Assembly: GCA_003952965.2 (NCBI GenBank)
Contig: CM025854.1
Coordinates: forward strand, 14,683,572-14,747,571
Direction: 5' to 3'
Source of the DNA: Morella rubra
Lineage: Eukaryota; Streptophyta; Magnoliopsida; Fagales; Myricaceae
Length of the DNA: 64,000 nucleotides
Part shown: in pieces, positions 33,735-47,100 of the stretch
Layout: every line of letters begins with the position of its first letter
How positions within the stretch are numbered: the stretch's first letter is position 1
The notes under the pieces: model-generated
Told to the model about the DNA's origin: nothing
Seen by the model: the letters and a program-made list of their open reading frames with translations, nothing else
Databases searched by the model: none
Translations under genes and position numbers: made by a program

Positions 33735-36571
33735 TCCAGACGACCTTTTGCCTCTCGTTTCCTTTCTTTGTCTTTCACTTTCTCATATTGCACTTCAACC
33801 ACACGATCCCTGATGTACATTCAAATAGGTTTTAAAGAGAGGGAAGAGAGGGAATCTGGGCCGTTCTGCTGAACGGTGTGTTGGATGTATTCCACCTGTC
33901 TCTCGAGACGGCAGGGTTCTCGTTTGGGTTTTCTATGGAAGACGTGGACGGCTAAGATCGTGGTGGCGGACTCGTGGCACCCAGATCAGAGTTGATGCGA
34001 ATAGGTTTGGCGGGAGATGTGTATTTGGAAGGGCCAGGCAGCCGGCAAATGACTGGGACGTGTGCGTTTCCGGGTTAATAAACGTGGCGTCTAAACTCTA
34101 ATATTTGCTGCGGTGCATTACGGTCCTTGAAGAGAAGTTGCACGTGCCGTGTGCGTTTGTTTGTCGGTCTGAACCTCAAACTGAATCCAGAGAAGGAGTT
34201 GTGTGTGTGGAAGACAAGTTCAAGGGACTTTAAAGACACATTTTGTTTTTTGTTTTGGTTAAGGTGGAAATCCGAACGAGCATTCGCTCGCGTTCACCGG
34301 ACAAATCCAATTACGCCTCACACCCCTTCCGTTGTTTCCTTTGCGACAAATTGTGCACCTCATGATAAGCTCAATCTCTTGAACAGAAGGAAAGCGTAAT
34401 TCGTAAAAAAAACATTTACGAGGGTGGCTAAAAGGCGGCTTTGTTTGCATTAACAAAGCGGCAACAAAAGGCCTAAACCACAGAAACCGAGGACGTGGAA
34501 ACAAATTTGTGAGCGATTCGAGTGTCCGCCGAAGCGCAATCGCACTCGTATAATATCTGATCTCACCTGCAATAATATCCTAACAGAGAATGTTTATACT
34601 TTTGTGACCCTTTTTACATTGGTCAAGAGTCCTAACTGATTGGGCCGTATGTTATCGATCTTGCGCCCTTTCGATCAGGGGAAAGGTCTCCAAGAAGAGC
34701 CCTCGATCTAAGGGAACTCTTGGGCCAAAGCTTATGGGGATAAGCAATATTTGTTCAGCTCGCAGCATGGAGCAAAGGCCTGGTCAAGTACTCAAGTACC
34801 GCCACCATTACATGCCATGCCAGTCTACATGTAAATGTTTCCCAAATGTTACCAAAGCTCTTACCAAAGATCCTGCCGTTTTCTGCAATGGTGTATAGGT
34901 TAAGCTTCACATATAATATTGTACGTTAAGGTGAATAGTCGACACTCATTAGCGGGCATGGTGACACTTGGTAGAACCATTGCATCTTTCCTTGAGCACG
35001 TTTGGTATACAAAAATCTTCAGAATTTTTTTGAATTCTCAGAATACAAAATATTCTATAACCAAACATCATTCTTAACACTACATAAAAATAACTAAAAC
35101 ATACATACCAATAAAATTAATATCACCTAAAAATTTTCAAAACACAAAAAATTCTCAAAAAACTCCCTAACCGAACACCCTCCTTTTTGTTCTTTTGAAT
35201 GGGCAAGTGATCAGTTACGTTCCCTATCTGGTGCTGCATGCACCTGGTCAATATTTGAATTGTATTAGGTTAAACTACTCAGACATGTTATTCGTCGATC
35301 ATATGCAAATCCTTCTCTTTATAACGATACCAAAAATATTCGACGCTGCATTTGAAAATATTTATTTATATTATTAATATTAAAACACATATATGTTCTA
35401 ACATCGATGTAAATTAGTCCTATCATAAGTCTTTGAATATCATGTCTCCATTGTAGATGTGATGAATATTATATTGTATAGGTTTTGCATTTGGAAAAAT
35501 GGTCAAATGTAATCCATCTATTCACATCGTGCTTAAGGCGACAGTAATTTATGTCATAGGAAATCATAGTTTAGCTGGTTAATAATGTTATTCGATATTA
35601 TAATATTTTACATGTTATGTATCTTGTAGCAAATAAATATACTTTTTTCGCTTACTTGACTATTTGAGTTTTGACACTTTACATCTCAAACTATCTATTT
35701 TAATATATTTCGTCTCTCAACTACTAATAGTTACCGCTTTGCATTTCTTGACTTAATTTGAACAAAAATTGATATTTTAGTTTAGTAGAATGATGATTTC
35801 ATATTTTTTTTTTTTTTTTGGAATACAGTTTTCATTTCACATAATAAAAATATCAATTTTCATCTAAATTAATAGATGCGTGCAAAACCTCAATTGTTAG
35901 TGGGCGAAAAATGTATTGTACCTAAATATTAAATAGAGAAGATTTGAGCTAAAGAGAAAAGAAAAGCGAGGAAAGACTTAAAGTGGTTGGTTTAGAAAGA
36001 CTTGCTCCACATCAAGTAGGAGCCATCCCCCCCCCCCCCAAAAAAAAAAGAAGAAACTAAAAAAGGGCATTTGTTAAGGATTTTTTTAATGAATTTTAGC
36101 CCTTTTTCTAATTTTTTGCCTCCCAAAATAGTTTTTTTGTATGTAATTTCTTGCTTTGTCCCTGTCCACAAGCTCAATTTATCTTCTAATATACAGTTTT
36201 GGATTTAAGCATCCCACGTAGTTATATAGATGACAAGTTGTTACAACAAAAAAACCGAAGAAAATGAGCCCGCGCAAAGCCTTTTTTTTTTTTCAATGTT
36301 TCGGTTTTCAAAGTCCAATACCGAGTTGGCCCATCCATGTCTACCTTCATGGAACACAAGCCCAAAGAAGCAATGCAGAAGGAGAGAGAATCTGCCAGGG
36401 TTGACGGCGAAACCTGCAGAGAGTAGAATTTTCACGTTTCCTAAAGCCGAAGCTGATTCGCAAGAGAAACACAACTCCACGAGCTCATCAGAGAGAATTT
36501 TCTTCCAAGTATTAAACGTGAAGAAAGCAAAAATCAAGGTCAACGCTGAGAGAGAGAGAGCGAGAGAGAGA
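33735..36571. other. Right-arm PP2C-LRR intergenic region
   Basis: Mirror of 22601-25365. It holds the second copy of the short MITE and a patch at about 36021-36117, with runs of C and A, that replaces the roughly 43 bases at 23055-23097. No additional gene. Confidence 0.6.
34994..35180. mobile_element. Short MITE (right arm)
   Basis: Mirror copy of the element at 23931-24115, with the same ends and the same five-base flank (tcctt on this strand) at 34989-34993 and 35181-35185. Confidence 0.6.
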
Positions 36572-39500
36572 ATGGAGAGTGGGTTGGTCGGCCTTTGCAT
36601 CGAAGCGGCGTGCCAGAGCAAGGAGAGCGTGGAGAAATGGCGGAGGCAGAGGCGCAGCCTCGAGCGCTTGCCCTCTCATCTCGCCGATGCTCTCCTCCGT
36701 CGCCTCCTTTGCCGACGTCTCCTGTACCCTTCTTTGCTTGAGTACGTCTAATCAAGTCATTTCCTGTCTGCTTCTTCAGAAAGCGTAGGAAAACTGAAAG
36801 GAAAAATCCGAATATGTTTTAATCGCACTTAAGAAATTGCTGATAAGCTTGATCTTTTATTTTGTTGTGCTTTTTTCCCTATGTAGGTAGTTCTTTGAAT
36901 TCTGTTTAGCCGGAAGGTATTGGAAATATATATCTTTGCATCATCATGTTCTCTTACTATGTTTAATGTAGCTAAACTCAGATGTCATCAGTAACGTTTT
37001 AGCTCTTCGTATGATAGAATTCGAATGAACTCTAATACTCTATTAGAATTTTCGGAATTATTAAGCTGATTTGGTTGAGATCCTAATTTTCTTTGACTAC
37101 AAACGAGGACAGGTAATTAAATTTGTTTTCCTTCTGTCTCGGGACGTCGTTAGTTCCCCCCGTGGCGGAGTGAGCTTGGGTTTTGCTAAACTAGATGTTG
37201 TGTTGTAGAGTTTTCAAATATAGTGCGGAGGAAATTAATCTCAGAGGTGAGAACACTGTGGACGCAGAATGGATGGCATATTTGGGAGCATTTCGTAACT
37301 TGCGCTCCTTGAATGTTGCAGACTGCCATAGAGTCACTAGTTCAGCGCTCTGGGCTATGACAGGTATTGCAATATCCTGAAAGAGGATTTTGAAAAGAAA
37401 AAAAAGACAAAAAATGTAGATCCAAAGAAACTTCTTACATTTGCTTTATGTTTTTGCTCGTTATAGGGATGAGTTGTTTACAGGAGTTGGATCTTTCCAG
37501 ATGCTTGAAGCTTACCGATGCTGGGATTAGGCATCTTACATCCATTTCAACCTTGGAGAAGCTGTACATATCAGAAACCGGTCTAACAGCGGGTGGGGTT
37601 CCTCTTCTCGCTTCACTTAAAAACTTGTCTGTCTTGGACTTGGGTGGTTTACCTGTCACTGATCAGGCACTGAGTTCACTCCAGGTAATTCATTTTTTTC
37701 TTTTCATTCTGAAAATCTTTTGAAAAGTTACATGGTTCATAGTTGTCTTCTCGTATCTTTCCTCCTTGGACCATGACTGCTCCTCTAATGCCTGCACTGT
37801 CTCCCCCTCTACTGTGCACTTTGTGTGTGTGTGTGTGTGTTGTGTCTGTGTGGGTTGGGGTCAAAACTTCAATTTGTCTAGTCCTTTATTTTTGTAGGTG
37901 GACTATAGTAAACCTGATTTTCTTCTGCAATGAGCTAACTTGACATGATTGCTGCATTCCAGAAATCAGATTCTATTCCAATTTGTGAGAATCAGACTGG
38001 ATGGATCTCCCAAAAATAGTTATTTGATCAATGTACTACTTCTATGCCAGCTTAAACGAGATGAGCAATTGATTAAGACATGAATTTATGAACCTTAAAA
38101 ATCAATCTTGCTTGCATGGGCTACAAAAAGTCATTTGATATATTCTCTATAGAATTTTGAACTTGGGATTTTCAAGTATTCAACTCCTAACTTTAAATTT
38201 TAGGGGTGGAGGTGTCATTATCAAGTCCCAATCAAGAGAATTAATTAATCTTACCACAAACATCACTGTCTGACCACCACTATCACCTTTCATACTGCCA
38301 TTACTACTCTTGCCGCTGTCACCACTGCCACCACCTCCACTACCTTTGCCACATCCTTATGTGACCATTGTTACTTTCACACTGCCGCCAACACCATTGC
38401 TGTTGCTGCATTTGTGTTACAGTTAACACCACTGCCACTATCACCATACCATCTCTATTGCACCACCATAGTCCCACCCTTCTCCCATCACCAGTCCTTG
38501 AAGTAATTATCACAGTTGTAGTCACTAGAATAAAATTGTAGTTTCTTAATTTGCTTTATTTTTCCTGTCATGTGGATATGTCCATTCAAATCCAAATAAA
38601 TTCATTGTAGATTTTGCAAATCCCTCCAATTTTTCATCTAAACTCAATCTAATTGTCATTTTTTTTAGGTCCTTACAAAACTACAGTACCTTGACCTTTG
38701 GGGTAGCAAGTGTCTAACAATGGCGCTGCTGTTCTCCAAAAATACACCAAGCTGACCTTCCTTAATCTAGCTTGGACCAGCATCACAAAGTTTCCAAATT
38801 TGCCATCTCTTGAATGCCTAAACATGAGTAATTGTACTGTTAACTCTATACTTGAAGGGCATGGAGGTAAAGCTCCTTTAACAAAGCTTATTTTTGCGGG
38901 AGCTACTGTTGTAAAGGAGGCTGAGGCTTTTACATATGTCGAAACAAGTTTCCTGACCTTTTTGGATGTATCCAAGTCTTCCCTTCAAGTTTCTGCTTCT
39001 TACCTCATATGAAGGCACTGAAACATTTGGATCTCAGCTTTTGCATGATGGGAGATGATTCAGTCGAACATGTTGCATGTATAGGAGCGACTTGAGAAGT
39101 CTAAATCTCAGCAACACCAGAATCAGCTCTGCTGGAGTTGAGATTTTAGCTCCACACGTTCCTAATCTTGAAGTTTTGTCGCTGTCTTTCCACACTAATT
39201 GATGACATTGCCATCTCATACATCAGCAATATACCTTCACTGAATGTTGTCGATTTTAGCAACACCCACATTAAAGGTATAATTTATTGAATGCACTTTC
39301 TTGTTACCAAAAAAAAAAAAAAAAGCAAAGGAAGAAAATTAATGCATTTCTGTACTTTTGGGCTTCTGATTATATTGCTGTTATTGAAAGGAGGTGATGG
39401 CCTGAAATGTTTCGTTAGTGGGCCGTGATCATACTGATATTCTGCTCGTGTGAGCTCCAGCCACTAATAGTATGTTGAATTTTAATACATCACTGTGATG

Positions 39501-40883
39501 GTTATACTTTGCAATTTGGTGTTCCTTTATCATACCATCTACTTCATCAAATCATTTGTCTATACCTATGTTTCTGTTCTGTTTTCTGGTTGATTGACAA
39601 ATCCACACTGCATTTAGAATAGGCCTACTAGGAAAAGAGTTTATATGAACACAAATGAAAGGTAAGCAGAGTCTGGCCCGAATTACCTCAATAAGGCTTT
39701 CTCAATTATTTAACCCATTTGTTCTATTCGCAGCAGCTACTCCTTTCAATGGCTTGCACCTGTACCTCGCTGGTTGGAGTTACGAAAATAGTCAATATGT
39801 ATGATGCCAAAGAACATAGCCAGAAACAAAGAAAAAAAAAACCAATTATAAGATACTCATTATGCAGATTGTCTCCGTTGTGATCTAACCGTTGAAATTC
39901 TCGAACTATTTATTTCTGAAATATTCAAAGGAGTTAAAAATGTCTCTTTTGCTGCTGGAACACTTTATATGAGCACTTTTACTCTTTAAATTCTTAAAAA
40001 TCTATGTAATTTAACGATTACCTGCCAATGTAAATTCCTCTTTTTTCCCTTGTAATCTAATGTCAAGTTCTTTGTTTCATTGATGTATGACTCACTTGAC
40101 ATTTATTTCTATATTTTGTGGACTCTCAGGTTTCATTGACCAGGTAGGTGCTGAGCCAAGCTCAATTCTCTCACTGCAAGAACTAGAGAGTCTCAACCAT
40201 TTGGAAAGGTTAAATTTGGAGCAGACTTATGTCAGTGATGAAGCTCTAAAACCTTTACTAAACTTACAAGAGTTAAGAGATCTCTCTCTCAGAAGTATTT
40301 CCCTTACGGACCTTGCCCTGCACTACTTGTCATCTCTCCCAAAGCTGACTAATCTCTGCATTCACGACGCGCTGTGTTGACAAACTGTGGGCTTGTTTCA
40401 TTCCATCCTCAGGAACTCTAAAAATGATGGATCTGAGTGGTTGTTGGCTCCTGACTGAGGATGCCATTTCGTCATTCTGTAAAACTTATCCTCAAATTGA
40501 GGTAAGGCACGAACTTGTGCATGTCTTGCCATCCAACCAAATTGGCTCGGGTCGTGCATCATCATCACGACTAACTTCAAGAACCTTGCCAGTGAACCAA
40601 AAACTGGGAAACATGCTCATTTCTCCATTTTTTGTAGGTAGGGGTTTTTTTCAGTAATTTCCTGCTGCAGCATGTTATCACTCTTTCTAATTTGCATTTC
40701 AACTGTTTTGAAATAGATCAAAGGTTGAAGTATAGCAGAGAGGAGCTACTTGCGCTGCAGTTTTCTTCTACATATCTTGAATCTCCTCTTGATAGAGGCA
40801 TTACAAACTTCCAAGATGGAATTGAAGTAGCTGGCGAGACTCGTAAATCTTGCTCTTCCATGTTGCATGTGTTTGTGACATAA
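36572..40883 (+). CDS. LRR (RNI-like) protein, right-arm copy with frame breaks
   Basis: Six exons: 36572-36741, 37209-37363, 37467-37684, 38669-39276, 40130-40637, 40717-40883. Here exon 1 is in frame from its ATG (MESGLVGLCIEAACQSKES) and exon 2 joins exon 3 in phase (SALWAMTGMSCLQELDL), unlike the left copy. Exon 4 has three single-base losses and one gain, all in or beside short homopolymers, and exon 5 has small indels, so no single open frame exists. Exon 6 ends the protein with LQFSSTYLESPLD and a Ser/Cys-rich tail. Length and repeat content match the left copy. Function unknown; an LRR scaffold or adaptor is a guess from the fold only. Confidence 0.8.
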
Positions 40884-41740
40884 TCTGTACTACTAGCTGT
40901 GTTTCTTTTCCTGAAATTTTTTTGTTCGATGATGGCTCTATCTGTTACTAGGGAAAATGAAATTGAGGTGAAATGAGACTAACAGGTCTTGCAAAACATC
41001 TTCCTTCAATTAGGAAATTTGCGATTCAACTGGGAACATAGATGTGAAAATCATGCTAAAGAGTTGGTTGGATGCTGGTGGACAGTGTCAAACTCAGGGT
41101 TCAATCGTGGGGAATCATGAGATCGAGAAACCACTGAACCAACCTCTTCTATTCAGCTTTCCGAGTTTATGGGTTCAAAAAACAAAAACAAAGAAAGAGG
41201 AAGTTGCTTCAGTGGCATGTTTAAGCCGGAAGGAAAATTATATGATGTTGGTTTTGTTTGGAATATTTAACTGCACTTGTTTTCTTTTCGTTCTTGGAAT
41301 GGAGGTGCCTTCAGTGGCTTGTGCAAATCTTAATGCCATTTGTTTTACTCGATATTCTAGTTTTTATTTTTATTTTTATTTTTTATTTTGTAAGTTTGGA
41401 CAGCACAAGTTTTTCTGCCGTTATATAATTGGAAACGGCAATAGCTCATTGAGGATGTTGTCCGGTGGTTACTTTTCACTGAAATTTTGATTTTTGAAAA
41501 AGAATACATTATTATCCCCGCACTGCATTTTTTTATTTATTAATTTACACTTGAAATTACTAAACTTGAGACATTGTTTGTACTTAAAGATTAAGATTTT
41601 TTCCCGTTAAAATTAGTAGAAAATGAGATAAGTGGCACAATCTTAAGAATTAAATTATACTAAGGGTAAAGTATCAAAATATTGATAGTTTGTAGTACAA
41701 TATGTCAAATTTGCAAGTGTGAGGTGTAAATAAGTGGTAT

Positions 41741-41915
41741 TTTTTTTTTGATAATGAAGAAAATTTGGGCACCTTTTCACGTGCATCGGATTCGGATGGT
41801 CTTGACCCATTATTCGCACTAGTTAGGTTCAATATTATGATAAACTCCAAGTCGTGCAGTCCTCTCAAGCTATACATGTCAGTTAAATCCGGTTTTACCA
41901 CCCAAGCCAACCACT
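41741..41915 (-). mobile_element. SINE-like element (right arm)
   Basis: Mirror copy of 17276-17450 with the same tRNA-like head and oligo-A tail, read on the minus strand. Confidence 0.5.
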
Positions 41916-42564
41916 TGGGATTAGTAAGTGGTAATTAGACAGTATGCAATTTTTTTCATAGATTTTTTCTTTTGAAATGCGCTCTAAATAGCATAGACCA
42001 AGTATTATTATTTTTGGTCGTTTTGTGTGCTTAAAATTCCATGTCGGTACCCTCAGCGCGTGGGTCGGTTGGCCAGCAAAATAACTTTCTTTGGTAGACT
42101 TCGATTTAAACCTCCACACTAACTTCCGTAACAGATGAGGTTTTAGGTTAGGATATCCAGAGCTTCTCCCGCGACTACTTTATCCTACGACTTTGTATTC
42201 AAGATGAGTGGCGGTTCCACCGATGGGGGGTTCTTCATTACTAGGAAAAACAAAACTTTCCTTTGTTTTTCTTCTTTGTTCAATGCAGTTTCCGAATACC
42301 AGTTGTATTGATATTTAATTCAGTCCTTGTAAATAGTGCTAAACATTTTGGTCACATAGTACCAATTTTACTTCCCCTTTTGATTTGGATGAAATCATTT
42401 TTCATTTACCATACTGTTATTTCTTTTGCAATATATCGTAAAATTAACAATTCTGCTACATACCCTAAAACTACCAATTGATTCTGATGTATTCTCTTGT
42501 TTTTGAAATCTTGCCATTAAAATGGTGCCATAGGAGAGAAATTTATTAATATCTTGGATATAAA

Positions 42565-43287
42565 TAGGGCTGTCTCTAAGATAATTGGGGCTTTTGGCAA
42601 AATTATAAAAAGAGACATTTTATAATAAATAATAAAATATTATATTAAAATATAAAATATCAATAAATTTTAGTTAACAATTATTCTTCTTGCTTTTTAC
42701 TTTTTGAGATGCAAAATTACTTATCAAAGTTTTGTATTCAAAAGCTCTTTTTTAAGATTGAATTAATTTTTTAGTTTTTATTAGTATTTTCTATTAGACA
42801 TTATATATCTCAAAATTATCCTAAATAGAAAAATTATAACTAACTATACAATAGTCAATTTAATCTCAAATTCTCAATTTTCTTCAGATAAAATAATGAT
42901 GACTATAGCAAATAGAAAATAAAAGTGTCAAATTTGAAATTTGAAAGGTTAGAATAATAGCACCTGAGTTAATGGGAGAAAAGTGAAAGTACATATTTTG
43001 AATTAACAGTTGACAATTTAGCTATAAAGAAGGAAGGATAATGTGTTTAGAATAGAAAAATAAGGAAAGGTTGGTGAAAAGAAGAAGAAAGTATGGTTAA
43101 AGGAAAAAATAACTGGAATATGTTAAAAATAAATAAATTTTTAAGATTTAAAAAGTTTGAAATCTAGCTTTATGGGAATTTCAAAAAGTTTAAAGGAGAT
43201 TTTGAAACTTATTTTTTCTTTTACTTAGTTAGGACTATTAATATTAAGTAAAATAGGAAGGCTCCTTGGCGCCTTAGGCAACTGCCT
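42565..43287. mobile_element. Possible DNA transposon remnant (right arm)
   Basis: Mirror copy of 15905-16629, with the same loose terminal pairing and no coding domain. Confidence 0.3.
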
Positions 43288-44080
43288 GTGCATAATATAT
43301 ATATTTTTATTTTTATACTGTGATTCAATTAAAAAAAAGAAGACAGAAACCATTCAATCAGCACTAAGTTTTGTTGCTGGATGCTTGAAATTGGATATAG
43401 AGATTCAGCTCGTATCCAATATTTTCGTATGGGTGGATTTCCTTCCCTCTTTTTTCTATAATTATCTAAAAAATAAAAAATAAAAATATATAGCACCCTG
43501 AGCAAAGTACAACCTGGGCGTCCATCACCATCTCCAACATTTAGTAATTAGATGCACACGGGCTATCTAAACTACGGATCAAAATCCTCTGTAATTTTCT
43601 GGCTTAGTTCAAAATGCTCCATCTTGACTTCCCACCAAAAGTCCAGATAGAAAAGGCTTGATGTCATAAAAATTACAAAATTCAGGCCACATGTGCCGTG
43701 GGAAATCATGCACCAAATAATCTATGAATCTTAAGTTGCATTTTGTACATATGAATGTTCGCAATTTTTTTCTGAGAGCTAGGTATATAGGAGCAGGTAA
43801 GGCATCAAGAATGAGTTGAATAGTGTAAGAAACTTTAATAAACAAATTAATTGAGAATAATAATGCCCTTCAAAAGAACACCGAGTTCATATACTGTGCA
43901 TTTTTGTCACTTCCTATAGCCCCCCTTAAAGAAACTGCTCGTACAAATTTCAATTTAAACTTATCAGCTGCTTTATGGATGAGCTATATACGGTCACAAG
44001 AATACAAGGACTAGACAAAAAGCAATGTTATTGCTCAATGGGAGAAAATTTTGGCTCCAGAAGTAATTCCTTCATGCACT

Positions 44081-44167
44081 TTACTGCTTTGTGCTCTTGT
44101 ACATCTTGTCGACGACATTCTGGGCAACAAGGAGATCAAGTCATTAGTTTCACCACCAAGGATCTTC

Positions 44168-44199
<32 letters not shown>

Positions 44200-47100
44200 T
44201 ATGAATACAAATAACAATCTCATCAATTAGGGGAGACATCATTTGAACAAGTAATGCATTGAAAAAGTAATGCATCAGCAAAGAACTAAGCAGACGAATA
44301 GACAGGAGACTTCATACTGCCAAGACCCTGGGGGTATTAGGGAGTCTAAAGTCAAAATGGCCACAACCATGAGCCAAAAGAAAAAGAATCACAATTCCAG
44401 TATTTGTTTTCCAGATGGCATTATGCTGACTACCTATTTTATAGCTATCAGAATCAGGGATATGTCTCAGCCCATGACAACAACATTCTTTTGTAAGTTA
44501 CTTCTGCTACTTCTATTCTGTCTGCAAATAAGACGGATTACCCTTTTTCTATGGCAATATAATATAGATCCTCAAATTGGGATTGCAGCCAGCAAAAAAA
44601 TGGGTAATTAAGTGAAAGGGAAATTCACACAATGCATGTAATCAACGAGAGAGAGCAACAAGGACCAACCTGATAATATTTAAGCAACTGGGGCCTCTTC
44701 TTCTTATAGGTTGGAGTGATAAGGTCACGTTCGATGTCAAATAGCACAGGGTCAAGATGAACAGCTTTAATAATCTCAAAACCTTTCAACTGCCAACAAC
44801 AAAAGTAAATATCATTAAGAGCTTAGTCATTGCCAGGCAGAAATCTATTCATGGACCAAGTTCTCAAGGAAAGTGAGAAGCCACCTTTTTCTCTTTAGCA
44901 ATCTTCGTGAGCTCCCCAAGAATGTATCCTTTTGCCCTAGAATCTTCACAGATAGAAGTGAAATCCCCAGAGACACCATTTTGTTCAGCCCAACGCTCAA
45001 GTGCGTCCTTGTTGGGGTTCACCACAGCAACAAGGAAGGACTCGAAGCTGTTACCATAGACCCATATCTAAAGTGGAAGGGATAAGTACATTGTTAATGT
45101 GTGCGAGATTTCACGGGGTGGATCAAAGCTGGAATAATGAACCAAGCCCTTACATGTACACTACACCTTTGAAGTCATATATCCTTCATAAGGAAACAAA
45201 ACAACCAAGTTGGCACAAGAATCATTTGTAACCTCTTCTGAATTCTCTCCACCAGGAAAGGTGAGCATATTTTGCAACAAGAATTATGTCATGCTTCTAC
45301 ACAGGTCAAGATGAACAGAGATCTTGCAGCCAGACATTTATGTCTTTCAGGGCTCAGTGTAATATGGATATGGGCATCATAGGTAACAACTAAAGAGTCA
45401 TATGGATCCACAGATTCGTCGTGTTTAGAACCATTTTTTATATATTCAAAAACAGCTGTGCTACTTAGATTAGTACAGGCGTGGAAGGGCCATAGCCATA
45501 AATGTCACGTTCACAGCATGTGGCGAAGTATCCATGTCACCTAATGCAACCAAAGAAAGAGGAAAACAAAATATAGGTAGTTCACAGGAAGACGTACCGA
45601 ATCTATATCACTAACAAGACCATAAATGTTCTCCAAGTTTTCAACAGCAACATATTCTCCTTGAGAAAGCTTGAATATATTCTTCTTGCGATCAATAATT
45701 TTCAAGCTTCCATTGGGTTGCCACTCACCAATATCCCCTGACACAAAGATCGTCATCAACAAGGGTAAGTGAGAAACCAATTAATGATAGGGTAACTAAA
45801 ACTTAAATCTAAAAAGGAGACCGTAATATGGGCAAACCTGTATGGAACCACCCATCTACAAAGACCTCCTTGGTGAGGTCTTCACGTTTGTAGTACCCTG
45901 AAAACAAGGTTTTTCCTCTTAGGCACACTTCTCCTCGTGGTGTTTTTGAAAGGGCATCATAACCCATTTCGGGAACAGATTCCAGGCATACTTCCAGATT
46001 GGGTACTGGAGGGCCTACAGTACCAAGCATTGACAGTTCATTGGGCACAGAGACAAATGACCCCGCACAAGTTTCTGTCAGACCTACATTAACATTGATA
46101 CCATATAGTCATTGAGGCACATCATGTAATACCATCACAGGCATTCTGTGCAAGCCATAAAAGCAAAGAAGGCATCTAGTAAGCAGGAACTCCAGAAGAT
46201 TGGCATACCATATCCTTGTACAACATGACAACATGCCACCACTCGCAGGAAAGTTTCTACCTGACCAGAAAGGGGTGCTGCTCCAGACAGAATAAGGCGT
46301 AGCCTACCGCCCAACCCTTGCTTCACCTGAGGACACAAGAAAAACTAATGAGATTTGAAGAGTAAACAGGGTGTAGATACGGTAAGTGTTAATAATGTCT
46401 AAGGGGCAACGGGGGAGACAAGAATGTTTTTTTCCACCACCTGGCTAAAGACAATTTTGTCCGAAATTGGAGATGCCTGTTCATGTTTATTCCCCTTCTG
46501 CATGTTATGAAACTTGCTGCAGAAATCGACAAGTATTAAGTAAAAGTTATGATCAGATAAAGAAACAACAATGCACCGATCAACTGGGCAAAGAGCATTA
46601 AGTACAACTCAGATAAACTCAACAAAGTCTTAAAGCCGGGTCCACACAGTGGCTTAAATTTACCTATAGATTCAAAGGAAGCGACATTCCATACATAAAG
46701 TTCAAATAGATCATAAGACGAGTGGAAGTAACAGCGACACAAAAGAGAATTTGACAAGTAGAATACTTGAAAACGAAAATGCAACATATTTTTTCTTGAT
46801 GTGAACTAATTGGAGATTTTGGATAGACTTACTATCCATATGCCAAATTGAACAGTGTCTTTTTCAATACACCCCCAGAGGTAATCTTCTGAGTCAAACC
46901 TGCAAATAAGCAGGGCAGTAATGATACATCAAATGTTGGAGATCAAACGGGAATCTTCTTATGTGTTCATTACCCAGTAATATTGCGTTAGAAGAAGAAT
47001 GAAAAAATTGCAAATCAGTGGCCCAACAAAACAATGCACATAGCAGAAGGGCATTTTCCTTGCTGAAATGTCAAAGTTCCTCTGACTAATTCAGCATTAA

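Larger units (their letters stand above)
40884..44080. other. Right-arm LRR-LACS intergenic region
   Basis: Mirror of 15118-18304. It contains the mirror SINE-like unit (about 41741-41915) and the mirror transposon remnant (about 42565-43287). No gene supportable. Confidence 0.6.

Noticed and set aside
38669-39276. Reading the right-arm LRR exon 4 as a separate decayed pseudogene
   Set aside because: The breaks are single-base indels next to homopolymers while the left copy is open at the same sites, so consensus error is the simpler explanation.
44270-44611. 113-residue frame (mirror 14584-14925)
   Set aside because: It lies inside LACS intron 18 on the opposite strand with no motif.
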